Assembly (NCBI RefSeq): GCF_002834295.1
Contig: NZ_PISP01000003.1
Coordinates: 124,001-188,000, forward strand
DNA: 64,000 nt
Direction of reading: 5' to 3'
DNA from: Rhodohalobacter barkolensis
GTDB lineage: Bacteria; Bacteroidota; Rhodothermia; Balneolales; Balneolaceae
Positions 55,342 to 64,000 of this stretch are shown in pieces; within the stretch, counting starts at the first letter, position 1; every line of letters begins with the position of its first letter. The notes under the pieces are model-generated. The model ran no database searches. It was not told where the DNA came from and was given only the letters and a program-made list of their open reading frames with translations. A program made the position numbers and the translations under genes.

Positions 55342-55953
55342 ATGTTAAAAAGAAGAACTCTCTTCTACGTTTGGCTTACTATTGCAGCGGGGATTGTGCT
55401 GGTCACTTTCCCCGGTTGCGATAGCTTATCTATCAAACAATCTCTCAGTGAGGATGAATACCTGCTGGTTGATCAGGATAGCAGCTCGGTATCATTTCCC
55501 GAAGTTTACAGCGGTAACGTGATGCTGGTTGGGTACGTTTATACTCATTGCCCTGATATCTGTCCCATGATCACATACAACATGCGGGATGTTCAGCGTG
55601 CCCTTCCAGATCAGGATGATTTTATGCTAGTCAGCGTTTCGTTTGATCCGGATAGAGATACACCGGCAATTCTGAAAGATTACGCTAATAACTATCGTTT
55701 AGATCAAAGCTCCTGGAAACTTCTAACCGGGGATAAATCTGAAGTTGAATCTCTTCTTGAAACTTTAAATATAATCACGATAAAAACACCCACAAGCTTT
55801 ACTGAAGAGGATAAACCGGTATATTTTATTGATCATACCGATCGAGTTACTTTAATTGACAGAGACGGAAATGTCAGGAAACATTATTCAGGAAGTGAGT
55901 TTAATGCCGATGAAGTAAAAGCTGACATTTTAAGATTATTACAGGATTCGTAG
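55342..55953 (+). CDS. SCO1/SenC family copper chaperone
   Basis: 203 residues. The signal region ends in a lipobox-like TFPGC (about 28), so it is probably membrane-anchored. The thioredoxin-like domain has the copper-binding CPDIC (about 73-77) and the conserved His in YFIDHTDRVTLID (about 160). SCO proteins deliver copper to the CuA site of subunit II, and the gene lies 7 bp behind subunit I, which fits. The redox state of the Cys pair may also sense copper. Confidence 0.92.
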   Translation: MLKRRTLFYVWLTIAAGIVLVTFPGCDSLSIKQSLSEDEYLLVDQDSSSVSFPEVYSGNVMLVGYVYTHCPDICPMITYNMRDVQRALPDQDDFMLVSVSFDPDRDTPAILKDYANNYRLDQSSWKLLTGDKSEVESLLETLNIITIKTPTSFTEEDKPVYFIDHTDRVTLIDRDGNVRKHYSGSEFNADEVKADILRLLQDS

Positions 55954-56037
55954 TTAACCTGTGAATGCTATATATTTTATTATTGTTTATATATAGGATA
56001 TAATCAACAACTAATCATAAAAGAACAAAACATTAAG

Positions 56038-56610
56038 ATGAAAAAAGTACTCATTCATTCATTTCTACTATTATTTGTCGTTGCTTTCGCAGCTTGCGGC
56101 GGAGGGGAATCAACGGAACAGGCACCAGCAGAAGAGCAGGCAGCAGGAGAGCAAGCAGCTGAAGATGATGGTGTAAGAACTATAAACCTTATAGGTACTG
56201 ATGATTTAAAATTCGCTGTTGAAGGAGAGCAAGAAGGACTCGTTACCGGCGGAACAACAGGCCAGTATGTAATCCTGGAAGCTATTGAAGCCGCTCCGGG
56301 CGAAGAGATCAGAATTAATCTGAGAACTGAAAGTACAATGCCTCCAACTGCAATGTCTCACAACTTCGTTTTAGTTGAAATGGGAACAGACGTTGATGAG
56401 TTTGCAAGAGAATCATTAGGCGCTCGCGATAATGACTACATCTCACCAAATTTTGAGGATAACATTATTGTTTCTACTTCAATGTTAGGAAACGGTGAAT
56501 CAGACACAGTTACTTTTACAGTACCTGATGAGCCGGGCGAATATGACTTTATTTGCACCTTCCCAGGACACTTTGCAGGTGGAATGGTTGGTAAACTGAT
56601 TGTTGAGTAA
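56038..56610 (+). CDS. Azurin/plastocyanin-like blue copper lipoprotein
   Basis: 190 residues. Lipobox: AFAACGGG (Cys about 20), then a short Glu/Ala-rich linker. A cupredoxin domain occupies about 50-190 with an azurin-type copper site: His in MSHNFVLVEM, Cys in YDFICTFPGHF, the following His, and Met in AGGMVG. The likely role is an electron carrier to the ba3 CuA centre. It sits 84 bp after SCO and ends at a good terminator, so it may be part of the oxidase transcript or have its own promoter. Confidence 0.9.
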   Translation: MKKVLIHSFLLLFVVAFAACGGGESTEQAPAEEQAAGEQAAEDDGVRTINLIGTDDLKFAVEGEQEGLVTGGTTGQYVILEAIEAAPGEEIRINLRTESTMPPTAMSHNFVLVEMGTDVDEFARESLGARDNDYISPNFEDNIIVSTSMLGNGESDTVTFTVPDEPGEYDFICTFPGHFAGGMVGKLIVE

Positions 56611-56637
56611 ATTAACAAGATCACTTCACTGTGATAA

Positions 56638-56672
56638 AGGCTGTGATTCGAAAGATTCACAGCCTTTTTTTA
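56638..56672. terminator. Terminator between the azurin-like and beta-lactamase-like genes
   Basis: AGGCTGTGA/TCACAGCCT arms, perfect 9 bp, 10-nt loop, then a run of T residues. It ends the rightward oxidase cluster and overlaps the stop of the leftward gene. Confidence 0.85.
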
Positions 56673-57587
56673 TTTGTGATATCGTTTCAACTCCCGGTTA
56701 GGCACCCAGTTGGAATTTGGCTCAAAATGGTTGTATAGAAGTGCCGATAAATTCCGGATGAGTACCCACGCTTCATTATCATACTCATAGCTACTGTCTT
56801 CCTGATTTTTTGTAATGACTGAGAAGAGATAATCCCCTGATGGAGCATTTACCAATAAAACCTCAGACCGGGAAGCCCTGACAGCCCCATTTTTGGAAGC
56901 AACATTCACTGTTGGCGGTATTTGAGAAAGAGCTTCACCATCCCAGTAGTTGCGCGACATTATTCTATACATCTGTTCACAGGCATGTGAGCTCACCACC
57001 TCACCTCTGTAAATTTGCCCCACAAGCCGTGCAATTTCTCGAGGAGTAGTCTGACCCCAACCGTAAGTTTCAAAGTCCTCACCCCTATCTTCAGTGCGTG
57101 AGTTCACACGGGTTGCCACGTAGCCATGGTCTGCTAACCATTGATTAATTTCCGTTCCGGTCCCTGCTAGATATTGATTCCAAAGACTTGCAGTATTATT
57201 GGATGTAGACATCATCATATGAACCAGTTCAGATAGAGATACTTCTGTACCCGGAATCAAATTACTGATGATATCTCCCGAGTATTCATACTCCGGTTCA
57301 GGACCGTAGTCCAGTTCCATCTGATACTCTAACTCTCCCTGTTCAATTTTATCAAAAATCTTCACCAAAATTGGAATTTTTACCATGCTCGCTGTTGGAA
57401 ATATCGTATCGGCATTTACTTCAAACTCTGCACCACTTTCCAGATCCTTAACATAGATCCCGATATCACCATTAAATCCCTTGGTTAATTCAAGTATTTG
57501 CTCTGTCGGCAAATCTGATCGGTCATTTCCGTTGCAGCCCACAATTGAAATAAACAGTATGAAAAGAGTAACCTTGCGATATTTCAT
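56670..57587 (-). CDS. Class A beta-lactamase-fold serine hydrolase
   Basis: 305 residues with a lipoprotein-like signal (LFILFISIVGCNGND, Cys about 19). Serine hydrolase motifs: SMVK (SxxK, about 67-70), SNN in the place of SDN, and KNG in the place of KTG before a VRASRSEVLL strand. The expected omega-loop Glu with an adjacent ExxLN pattern is not obvious (the region reads TEDRGEDFETYGWGQTT). It could therefore be a PBP-like or esterase-type relative rather than an antibiotic hydrolase. It belongs to the leftward block up to the acyltransferase. Confidence 0.82.
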   Translation of the reverse strand: MKYRKVTLFILFISIVGCNGNDRSDLPTEQILELTKGFNGDIGIYVKDLESGAEFEVNADTIFPTASMVKIPILVKIFDKIEQGELEYQMELDYGPEPEYEYSGDIISNLIPGTEVSLSELVHMMMSTSNNTASLWNQYLAGTGTEINQWLADHGYVATRVNSRTEDRGEDFETYGWGQTTPREIARLVGQIYRGEVVSSHACEQMYRIMSRNYWDGEALSQIPPTVNVASKNGAVRASRSEVLLVNAPSGDYLFSVITKNQEDSSYEYDNEAWVLIRNLSALLYNHFEPNSNWVPNRELKRYHK

Positions 57588-57617
57588 AAACCTCTCCGCG
57601 GATTTTCTAAGAAGTAA

Positions 57618-59000
57618 CTATTGTTTTTTAGGTTTTCGAAGATACTGCCAGAAAAAAGAGATCAGTCCCAGGTATAAAATTAACGTAAACAGTACGGCCA
57701 AAAACCCCTCGTTGATATCAGAAAAATAGTGAACCGGTGCATTGATAAGAATTAAAAGTGGAAATCCGAATATCAGGGCCAATCCGCTACCATAAACCAG
57801 ATTAAAACTGACAGGAGATTTCATTGTTGGATCAAGTATGCGAAGCAAAACTAATCCGGATTGCAGTGTACCGGTCATATTTCCAAAAATTGCCGCAAAT
57901 CGCTCCAGCCTAAACTGGTTAAATGCACTCTTTGTCATCATCTGTATCAGTAGCCAGGTAGCTAAGATCGCAAAAAGAGAAATACTGAGTAACGGAACCC
58001 AGTATTGCGCTACTACCGCAAAACTGATTGCAGCCACAGATGCCACAATCATAAAATCCATAAAAAGATTTGAACATCGGGTCATTGTAACATCATCGAT
58101 GTATTTACTCGCCTGAATTGAATCAAATCCTTTTCGCATGCTAATGGCAATAATCGCCGCTGCGATAAAATGGAATGACCATAAGGTTGTTACCTCTTGC
58201 TCAGACCCAATCCAAACCAATCCCGCTTCCATCACTTTTAAAACACCATATGTAACGACATAGGTGAACCCAATCAATCCAATATGAAAAGTAAAAGACT
58301 CGATAGATTCCGGCGACGTAGTGATTTTTTCCTCTGAATTTCCCACCGGATTCTTTACTAATCCTGACCGTACATCTTCCGAAAGCCCCTCATCTGAGTT
58401 CACATATTTGGCCTCTCCATTCCTAATTCCTGCTCTAACCAGCCAGATTCCCATCGTATATGCTGCCAAAAATCCAAACGCAGCAAATGTAAGCCCTACA
58501 ATTCCACCGGACTGAAAACCAAACTGCTCCCAGTTCTGACCAATAGAAAATGCAATTCCCGGATTCATCCCGAATGAGAGGGGAGCTAAAAGGCCGATTC
58601 CCGCGAAAAGATCCGGCATGATGGTGTAGATTAAAATAAAAGCGATAGCCAGGCCGATGATAGCCTGTATTAAATAGGATGAAATGAAGATCAATCCGAA
58701 CTTTACGGACGACAATCCCAGCCTTTTTTTGGGAGCCCGTAAACCCAGAGCAATGAAAAGAAGTGCAAGCAGATGGTAAACATACACACCCAGTCGTTCA
58801 GAAGTTAAATCAATCCACCCGAGCCCGTTCATCCCAATAAATAGCCCAACCGTTCCGGCAAGAAGATTAGCGGGAATCAGATATTTCTGTAAAAAAGGAA
58901 TCTTTTTTCTCAACAGTGTACCGGCAATAAGCAGCGCTCCAAGCCATGCAAAATCGAGGAAAAATTGTGCCGCAGTAAACTGTAACGTCCAGGATTCCAT
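57618..59000 (-). CDS. GltS-like sodium:glutamate symporter
   Basis: 460 residues, about 11-12 membrane helices. The N-terminal half (FAWLGALLIAGTLLRKKIPFLQKYLIPANLLAGTVGLFIG) and the glycine-rich segments GIGLLAPLSFGMNPGIAFSIG and GNMTGTLQSGLVLLRILDP are repeats of the symporter fold. Uptake of glutamate with sodium is the usual role, but distant members carry other acids. A cytosolic loop (about 190-235) carries the polar stretch NSDEGLSEDVRSGLVKNPVG. It starts 1 bp after the acyltransferase stop, so they are co-transcribed. Confidence 0.82.
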   Translation of the reverse strand: MESWTLQFTAAQFFLDFAWLGALLIAGTLLRKKIPFLQKYLIPANLLAGTVGLFIGMNGLGWIDLTSERLGVYVYHLLALLFIALGLRAPKKRLGLSSVKFGLIFISSYLIQAIIGLAIAFILIYTIMPDLFAGIGLLAPLSFGMNPGIAFSIGQNWEQFGFQSGGIVGLTFAAFGFLAAYTMGIWLVRAGIRNGEAKYVNSDEGLSEDVRSGLVKNPVGNSEEKITTSPESIESFTFHIGLIGFTYVVTYGVLKVMEAGLVWIGSEQEVTTLWSFHFIAAAIIAISMRKGFDSIQASKYIDDVTMTRCSNLFMDFMIVASVAAISFAVVAQYWVPLLSISLFAILATWLLIQMMTKSAFNQFRLERFAAIFGNMTGTLQSGLVLLRILDPTMKSPVSFNLVYGSGLALIFGFPLLILINAPVHYFSDINEGFLAVLFTLILYLGLISFFWQYLRKPKKQ

Positions 59001-59001
59001 G

Positions 59002-60195
59002 CTATATACTCTTTACCGCATTTTCACCTTTGTTAAGTCTTCGAATGTACCGCTGCCACTGCAGTGCACTCTGACCCTCCAGGTTAATTTGCAAAGTTGA
59101 TTCTGTAGTTGTCACTGTAAGTTTGTGATTCTGTTCAATCGAAGTGTATTGAATGTCTTGAATTGGGATCTCAAAATGATCTGACCCACTGAAAATTTTT
59201 AAGACATCTTTCCGTAGTTCTGTATTTGATCGTCCGACATTTACCAACTTATGATTCTCATCAATCTTGTATAATTCGGCACCTGATTTTTCCAGCAGTA
59301 AATCATCTTTCATAAAAACCATCGGCATTTGATTAATCCTCTCAAAAAGATCAATCAAAGAGTGCTCTTCACCGTCCGCATCAACAAGTCTTGACGATGC
59401 AGTCATCCGGTAGCTCATCGCGGAGGTTCTACTGCACACTCGTTCGCCATCCGGCGAGTATACCGCGCCGTTTTCACCCGTTTTAGGACATCTGTAAAGA
59501 AAGCGCTCCACACCTGCAGCAGGCTTTTTTGATTGAGGCGGACGGGTATCAATAGGTGAATGGTACTCATCAAATTCAATTTGATTGCGGCATAACCGGG
59601 CAAACTCTTCATAACAGTCAAAGTCCGAAGCATGAAGCGGATCCATAAAACGGAGCTCCATACTGCATTTCCGATAGTGATCTGCCCATCGGGGCCACCC
59701 AAGATATGAACCATGAATTTGAACCGGATGAACCGGAATATTCATTTTCCAGAACAGTTTGAGAGTCGTTTCAATCAGAGGTTTGGGTTTTCCATCCCAT
59801 CGACGACCACCTTCCGGGAAAATGACGATCATTCGATTTTGATCAATCATCTTCATCACACTTCGAATAATTCCGGGCTCTGGCACATATTTGCTGGTCG
59901 GCACAATTCCGATGCTATCCATAAAAATGCGTGGAATTGTCTTATGAAATTGGTCCCTCGTCATTACACCCGCTGTGGGCTCTTTAAACATGTTCACATT
60001 GATCAAAAAAGGATCAAAGTAATTGGAGTGATTGCCATAGATAAAGCAAGGTCCTGTTTGAGGTAGATTTTCAGGATTGGTTATCCTCGGTTTAAAAAGA
60101 TACTTCGCCGTCGGAATAATCGTTTTTCGCAAAAAAGCGAATGATTTTTCCGAGAACCCGCGATCATTTTTGCTAAATGTAAACCCGTCTGTCAT
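59002..60195 (-). CDS. PlsC-type 1-acylglycerol-3-phosphate acyltransferase with a C-terminal extension
   Basis: 397 residues. The acyltransferase motifs NHSNYFDPF (about 56, the HxxxxD block) and FPEGGRRWDG (about 125) are clear, with PVHPVQIHGSYLG after them. The domain ends near residue 215. The remaining 180 residues contain a segment with two Cys (YRCPKTGENGAVYSPDGERVC) and a beta-rich end (VTTTESTLQINLEGQSALQWQRYIRRL) not usual in short PlsC proteins. The membrane phospholipid role is assumed from the domain. The start lies 48 bp from the DUF4953 stop. Confidence 0.82.
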   Translation of the reverse strand: MTDGFTFSKNDRGFSEKSFAFLRKTIIPTAKYLFKPRITNPENLPQTGPCFIYGNHSNYFDPFLINVNMFKEPTAGVMTRDQFHKTIPRIFMDSIGIVPTSKYVPEPGIIRSVMKMIDQNRMIVIFPEGGRRWDGKPKPLIETTLKLFWKMNIPVHPVQIHGSYLGWPRWADHYRKCSMELRFMDPLHASDFDCYEEFARLCRNQIEFDEYHSPIDTRPPQSKKPAAGVERFLYRCPKTGENGAVYSPDGERVCSRTSAMSYRMTASSRLVDADGEEHSLIDLFERINQMPMVFMKDDLLLEKSGAELYKIDENHKLVNVGRSNTELRKDVLKIFSGSDHFEIPIQDIQYTSIEQNHKLTVTTTESTLQINLEGQSALQWQRYIRRLNKGENAVKSI

Positions 60196-60243
60196 AAATA
60201 TTACTTAAGCGTATTCAATACTGAAAAATGGGAGCTTCCGATT

Positions 60244-62694
60244 CTAAAAATCACACCGAAGATGAAGATTTCCAGTTTCACCGCTCCCGATTGGAGATCC
60301 GGGAGGAGTGTATGGAGCCGGTGGAATCGAGTATGAATCATCACCTGACAGAAAATTCTCAATCATATCTGACGCTTGCGAGTAGTGGGCTTTCCATATC
60401 ATCTCACTTTCACCCGACGATTTCTCTGCCAGTTGATCTTTCAGATGACTCAGCATGCTTCTGGACAGTGCTATTACATCAGGTGTTGCATTTTCATTAC
60501 CTGCTAATCGCATGAAATTTCGTAACACCGCTACATTAATTGCTCGCTGAATGGTTCCTTCGTACCCATCCGTTTTCTCACCCATAATTGTGCCGTGAAT
60601 TGTACTGCGTAAAAGATCGTGATATCCTAAACTTTCACTATCCCGTGATGACTGAAGAACAAGGCGGGCTGCACGCTGCGGGTTAAAAAGAAGTGATGCG
60701 GTATGATCTGCTGCAACTTCTGCCATGGCTACCGGATCCATTGCCGGATCGGTATAGCCTCTGAAGTTTTCACGAGATGCACCCATTCCCATCGGTTTTG
60801 GAGGAATCAAATCTAATAAGTACTCTGGAAGGGCAAGCGTTTCTACTTGCAGGGTTTTCATCACTTCATCCAGTGCGGCACGTTGAGTCTCAGCGTCAAC
60901 TACTGCAGGTCCTGCCTGGCCATCCCCGCGAATCTGATAGGAATAATCCATACCGCCTACCAATTTTACCGTAGCTTCAGTTTGATATCGATGAAAGAGA
61001 TAGATTGGAACGAGCACATCCTGTAAATAAGCCATTGGACGTCCCATTCGAATATTATTTTCCCCAAACTGATTGAGTGCTTTTTCACGAACGTTCAGGA
61101 TATGATCCATTTGATCCACAACATCCACTCCATAATCCCAGAGGTGAGCATCGGGATGAGAACCACTCTGAGGGCGAGCTACTTCATCTGACAGGAACAG
61201 GTGTCCATGGTCGATGGTTTCTAAAATAATATCTTCAAGAGCTTCTTTCTCGTCTACGTTTTCCGGAAAGTCCTGATATCCCCAGATCACGGTGCGTTTA
61301 TCCCACTCACCAATACCCATGTCGTAGGCTTCGGACAAATTCAATTCTTCATCATCAAACGAGACCATTGGGTGAGGATAATCCATTACGGAAGCTACAT
61401 TATTGACGCTTGCAGCAAAGTTGTGTGTAATTCCTAAAGTATGTCCAATCTCGTGTGCGGAAAGCTGGCGAATTCGGTTGAGTGCCATCTCCAGCATTTC
61501 AGGATCCGGCTCAACACCCTCTTCGTATGGAGCCAGTAATCCTTCGGCGATCATATAATCCTGACGAACCCGCAGTGATCCAAGCAGTACATTTCCTTTG
61601 ATAATCTCTCCCGTTCGGGGATCAACCACAGATGAGCCGTACGACCATCCCCTGGTTGAACGGTGCACCCAGTTGATAACATTATAACGCACATCGAGTG
61701 GATGAGCATCATCAGGCAACATTTTCACCTGAAAAGCGTCTTTATAGCCGGCCGCTTCAAAAGCCTGATTCCACCAGCGACCACCTTCAAGCAGGGCTGT
61801 TCGAACAGGTTCAGGAGTTCCATTATCCAGGTAAAAGACAATCGGTTCAACAGGTTCACTCACATCTGCTTCCGGATTTTTCTTTTCAAGCCTGTGACGA
61901 ACGGCATACCGTTTTGTCATATCCTCGCCGATGGGTACACTGTAATCCTGGTAAGTAACCGGGAAAAAACCTGACCGGGGATCAAATTCACGAGGTTCGT
62001 ATCCATCATCGGGGAGCTCTACAAATGAGTGGTGCAGCCTAACGGTAACGGCATCAGACGAAGGAGCTACAGAACGTAGCCATCCGCCGGCTCCATTCCC
62101 GGTAAATGTTAGCATTGTTTCAAACTCCGAGTTTTTCGGAAAATTAAATGTCCCCGGCAAATAAATTGCGGATCGAGATTTATCTACAGAGTAATTTCCT
62201 TGATTATTGCTCCGGAGACGGTCAGACACACCGTGTGCATCCTGCATCAAAAAGTCAGTAATATCAATCAATACCCTATCCCCTTCGCGTACTTCAATTT
62301 CAAAACCGTATAGTGTAGACTGTGCAAAAGCCTCTTCAATGGATTTCTGCTCAAGAGAATTCTCAGACGATGCACGATAGTCGTAATTGGGCTGAACCAT
62401 CAACACTTTTGGACCCACTCGCACAAATTTAACGATCCGGGTATTACCCAACTGACTTCGATCCAGTCCGATATCATTCGAACCAACTCCGGCGGCCATT
62501 GAATTTACATAGATAAACTCCTGATCAAGTTTGTCGATTTCCAGCCAGATTTTTCCGGTATCATCATCCCACCAGAAATCAAAAAGGCCTTCATGCCTCT
62601 CCATATTCGCAGTTTTCTCAGATATGCTGTCCTGAGCAGAAGTTCCAAGTGGTAAGAGTAAAAAAGAAAAGAGCAGTAGCAGTATGTTTTTCAT
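60244..62694 (-). CDS. DUF4953/DUF5117 zinc-dependent metalloprotease (secreted)
   Basis: 816 residues with a signal peptide (ILLLLFSFLLLPLGTSAQ). DUF5118/DUF5117-type N-terminal beta regions (about 30-320), then the metzincin zinc site HEIGHTLGITHNFAAS (about 411-426) and a possible Met-turn at VASVMDYPHP (about 435). The C-terminal DUF4953 region has LFNPQRAARLVLQSSRD. A large extracytoplasmic endopeptidase, often present in several copies in Bacteroidota and Balneolota. It is leftward, behind the acyltransferase. Confidence 0.9.
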   Translation of the reverse strand: MKNILLLLFSFLLLPLGTSAQDSISEKTANMERHEGLFDFWWDDDTGKIWLEIDKLDQEFIYVNSMAAGVGSNDIGLDRSQLGNTRIVKFVRVGPKVLMVQPNYDYRASSENSLEQKSIEEAFAQSTLYGFEIEVREGDRVLIDITDFLMQDAHGVSDRLRSNNQGNYSVDKSRSAIYLPGTFNFPKNSEFETMLTFTGNGAGGWLRSVAPSSDAVTVRLHHSFVELPDDGYEPREFDPRSGFFPVTYQDYSVPIGEDMTKRYAVRHRLEKKNPEADVSEPVEPIVFYLDNGTPEPVRTALLEGGRWWNQAFEAAGYKDAFQVKMLPDDAHPLDVRYNVINWVHRSTRGWSYGSSVVDPRTGEIIKGNVLLGSLRVRQDYMIAEGLLAPYEEGVEPDPEMLEMALNRIRQLSAHEIGHTLGITHNFAASVNNVASVMDYPHPMVSFDDEELNLSEAYDMGIGEWDKRTVIWGYQDFPENVDEKEALEDIILETIDHGHLFLSDEVARPQSGSHPDAHLWDYGVDVVDQMDHILNVREKALNQFGENNIRMGRPMAYLQDVLVPIYLFHRYQTEATVKLVGGMDYSYQIRGDGQAGPAVVDAETQRAALDEVMKTLQVETLALPEYLLDLIPPKPMGMGASRENFRGYTDPAMDPVAMAEVAADHTASLLFNPQRAARLVLQSSRDSESLGYHDLLRSTIHGTIMGEKTDGYEGTIQRAINVAVLRNFMRLAGNENATPDVIALSRSMLSHLKDQLAEKSSGESEMIWKAHYSQASDMIENFLSGDDSYSIPPAPYTPPGSPIGSGETGNLHLRCDF

Positions 62695-62778
62695 CCAAGA
62701 TCTATTTATTTGAGTTTCATTGAATAAACGAAATGTTCACTGCATAGAAAAGAATGTTTTCCCTTAAATACCGCCTGC

Positions 62779-63948
62779 TCACTCAAATGTTGTAAAAAGA
62801 TTTTTAAACAGAAACCGGGTAAACTCGTCCCTGAATTGAAACATATTATGCTTGCCGTCTGTATTTGTCACAGAAATTACGGCTCTATTCGATTCAGGAT
62901 GAACATAAAACCAGGAGTAGTAAGAGAACTGGGTGCCGGTATGGCCAATAACCCGCATACCGTTGAACTCTTCCAAAAAGAAAGAGAGTGCCGCAGATGA
63001 TTTTACTCCGTCTTTCTCTTCAATTTCAAGCTCTTTTTGCCAAAGTTCATCAAATGATGCTCTGCTCAAAACTTCATGTTCTGAACGATGTACCCCAAGC
63101 AGAAAATTGAGGTATTTAATCATATCGATGAGTGGAGCATTTAAACCGCCATTGGAAGTGGTAATTCCTGCATGAAAGTCGAACCCTCGAGCAACAGGAG
63201 TGTCATTCTTGATTTGATAACTATTGGATCGCCTCGAAAGCAGATGATATGGAGTGTGATTAAAATAGGATCGGTGCATTCCCAACGGCTTCAAAATATT
63301 CTTGTCGATATACACCTCCCAGGGATCACCGCTCAGTTTTTCAATTATTTTACCCAGAAAAATAATTGCCGGATTGGAGTAGCTATGCTTGCTTCCCGGT
63401 TCAAACTCAACTTCAGTATAGGGAAACATGGCTACGAGCTGTTCCCATTGGGTTGGTTCAAACGGATGCCAGTCCTCACTGCCACCCCACGGCCAGGTTG
63501 AATTTCGAAGTCCTGTAGAATGGTTCAGCGCCATTTGAATAGTGATCTCATCCATGCTGCCAAACGGGTTGTGAATTTTTTCCAACTCCGGCAGAAAGCT
63601 TGTCAAAGGATCATCCAGTGAAAGAAATCCCCGATCCCGCAACTGCATAATGGCAACAGCAGTGAATGTTTTGGTAATAGATGCCCAGTGAAAAATTGTT
63701 TCTTCATTCACTCTGCGCTCACTCTCCAAATCAGCGTAGCCGTGATAAACCTTTTCGCTTATTCCACCGTCTTTCAAATAAACTAAAGCGCCTCCTACAA
63801 CCTCATAATCAGAAGCTTTTTTTATAAAATGATTTTCAATTTCACTCCAGTCCAACGAGTCGTGATTCTGTTGAGCAGCTGCATTCATAAATAAACACCC
63901 GGTTATGATTAACAAAAAAGAGAACAGTTGAAAGCGTAATAATTGCAT
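62779..63948 (-). CDS. Class C beta-lactamase-like serine hydrolase (secreted)
   Basis: 389 residues from the ATG at 63948, which gives the signal QLLRFQLFSFLLIITGCLFMNAAAQ; an ATG at 63987 in the same frame would add 13 polar residues before it. Motifs: SITK (SxxK, about 90), YSN (HSYSNPAIIF, about 182) and HTG (IGHTGTQFSY, about 333). These are the three active-site elements of the class C/PBP4-esterase superfamily. Many relatives are esterases or D-amino-peptidases, so antibiotic resistance is not implied. It stands 84 bp from the DUF4953 gene. Confidence 0.88.
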   Translation of the reverse strand: MQLLRFQLFSFLLIITGCLFMNAAAQQNHDSLDWSEIENHFIKKASDYEVVGGALVYLKDGGISEKVYHGYADLESERRVNEETIFHWASITKTFTAVAIMQLRDRGFLSLDDPLTSFLPELEKIHNPFGSMDEITIQMALNHSTGLRNSTWPWGGSEDWHPFEPTQWEQLVAMFPYTEVEFEPGSKHSYSNPAIIFLGKIIEKLSGDPWEVYIDKNILKPLGMHRSYFNHTPYHLLSRRSNSYQIKNDTPVARGFDFHAGITTSNGGLNAPLIDMIKYLNFLLGVHRSEHEVLSRASFDELWQKELEIEEKDGVKSSAALSFFLEEFNGMRVIGHTGTQFSYYSWFYVHPESNRAVISVTNTDGKHNMFQFRDEFTRFLFKNLFTTFE

Positions 63949-64000
63949 GGCATCAAATAAGTTATCATCCGTTTTAAAATATCGCACCGAAACAACTTAG

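Overview
The window looks like chromosome from a Bacteroidota/Balneolota-type (FCB group) bacterium, probably marine or halophilic and close to the Balneolaceae. The signs are a SusC/SusD outer-membrane pair, many Sec and lipoprotein signal peptides, the Lhr-type helicase plus PdeM pair, a GWxTD protein, a dnaX-ybaB-recR block in which DnaX lacks the zinc cysteines, DUF4953 and DUF885 proteases, and a ba3-type oxidase. The phylum is an inference. No rRNA, tRNA, CRISPR array, integrase or transposase was recognised.

Layout. 0.2-4 kb: ligase-associated helicase, PdeM nuclease and a small membrane protein. 4-9.5 kb: a self-contained module of a TTG-started ECF sigma factor, two tiny lipoproteins that share an identical 145 bp coding repeat, a signal-peptide-bearing TPR/CHAT caspase-like protein with a C-terminal anchor, and a membrane TPR protein that resembles an anti-sigma factor. 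9.9-24.8 kb: housekeeping and accessory genes, namely a GH3 glycosidase, DinB-like and YtoQ proteins, an S9 peptidase, umuDC, a hydroxyacid dehydrogenase, an N-acyl-D-amino-acid deacylase, a PAS histidine kinase, a DUF1684 protein and a GWxTD protein. 25-31.2 kb: dnaX, ybaB, recR, an M1 peptidase and malic enzyme.

31.2-50.7 kb is the most unusual part. It is a segment of about 19.4 kb bounded by a perfect 110 bp direct repeat of the 3' end of the malic enzyme gene. The left copy is part of the intact gene. The right copy is a 48-codon orphan tail followed by a matching terminator. Inside, nine leftward genes form a coherent pathway: SusC, SusD, two amidohydrolases, a DUF885 protein, a TPR lipoprotein with an HExxH site, an S10 carboxypeptidase, proline dehydrogenase and a sodium symporter. 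A second proline dehydrogenase, about 86% identical, lies just outside the right boundary. I read the segment as an inserted island for uptake and breakdown of (probably proline-containing) peptides, placed beside malic enzyme.

50.8-64 kb: the second proline dehydrogenase, a repetitive TSGGS surface protein, a compact ba3 cytochrome oxidase operon (subunit IIa of 43 residues, II, I, SCO, azurin-like cupredoxin), then a leftward run of a beta-lactamase-fold hydrolase, a GltS-like symporter, an acyltransferase, a DUF4953 metalloprotease and a class C beta-lactamase-like hydrolase. Secreted peptidases and hydrolases recur throughout, which suggests a protein- and peptide-feeding heterotroph with aerobic respiration.
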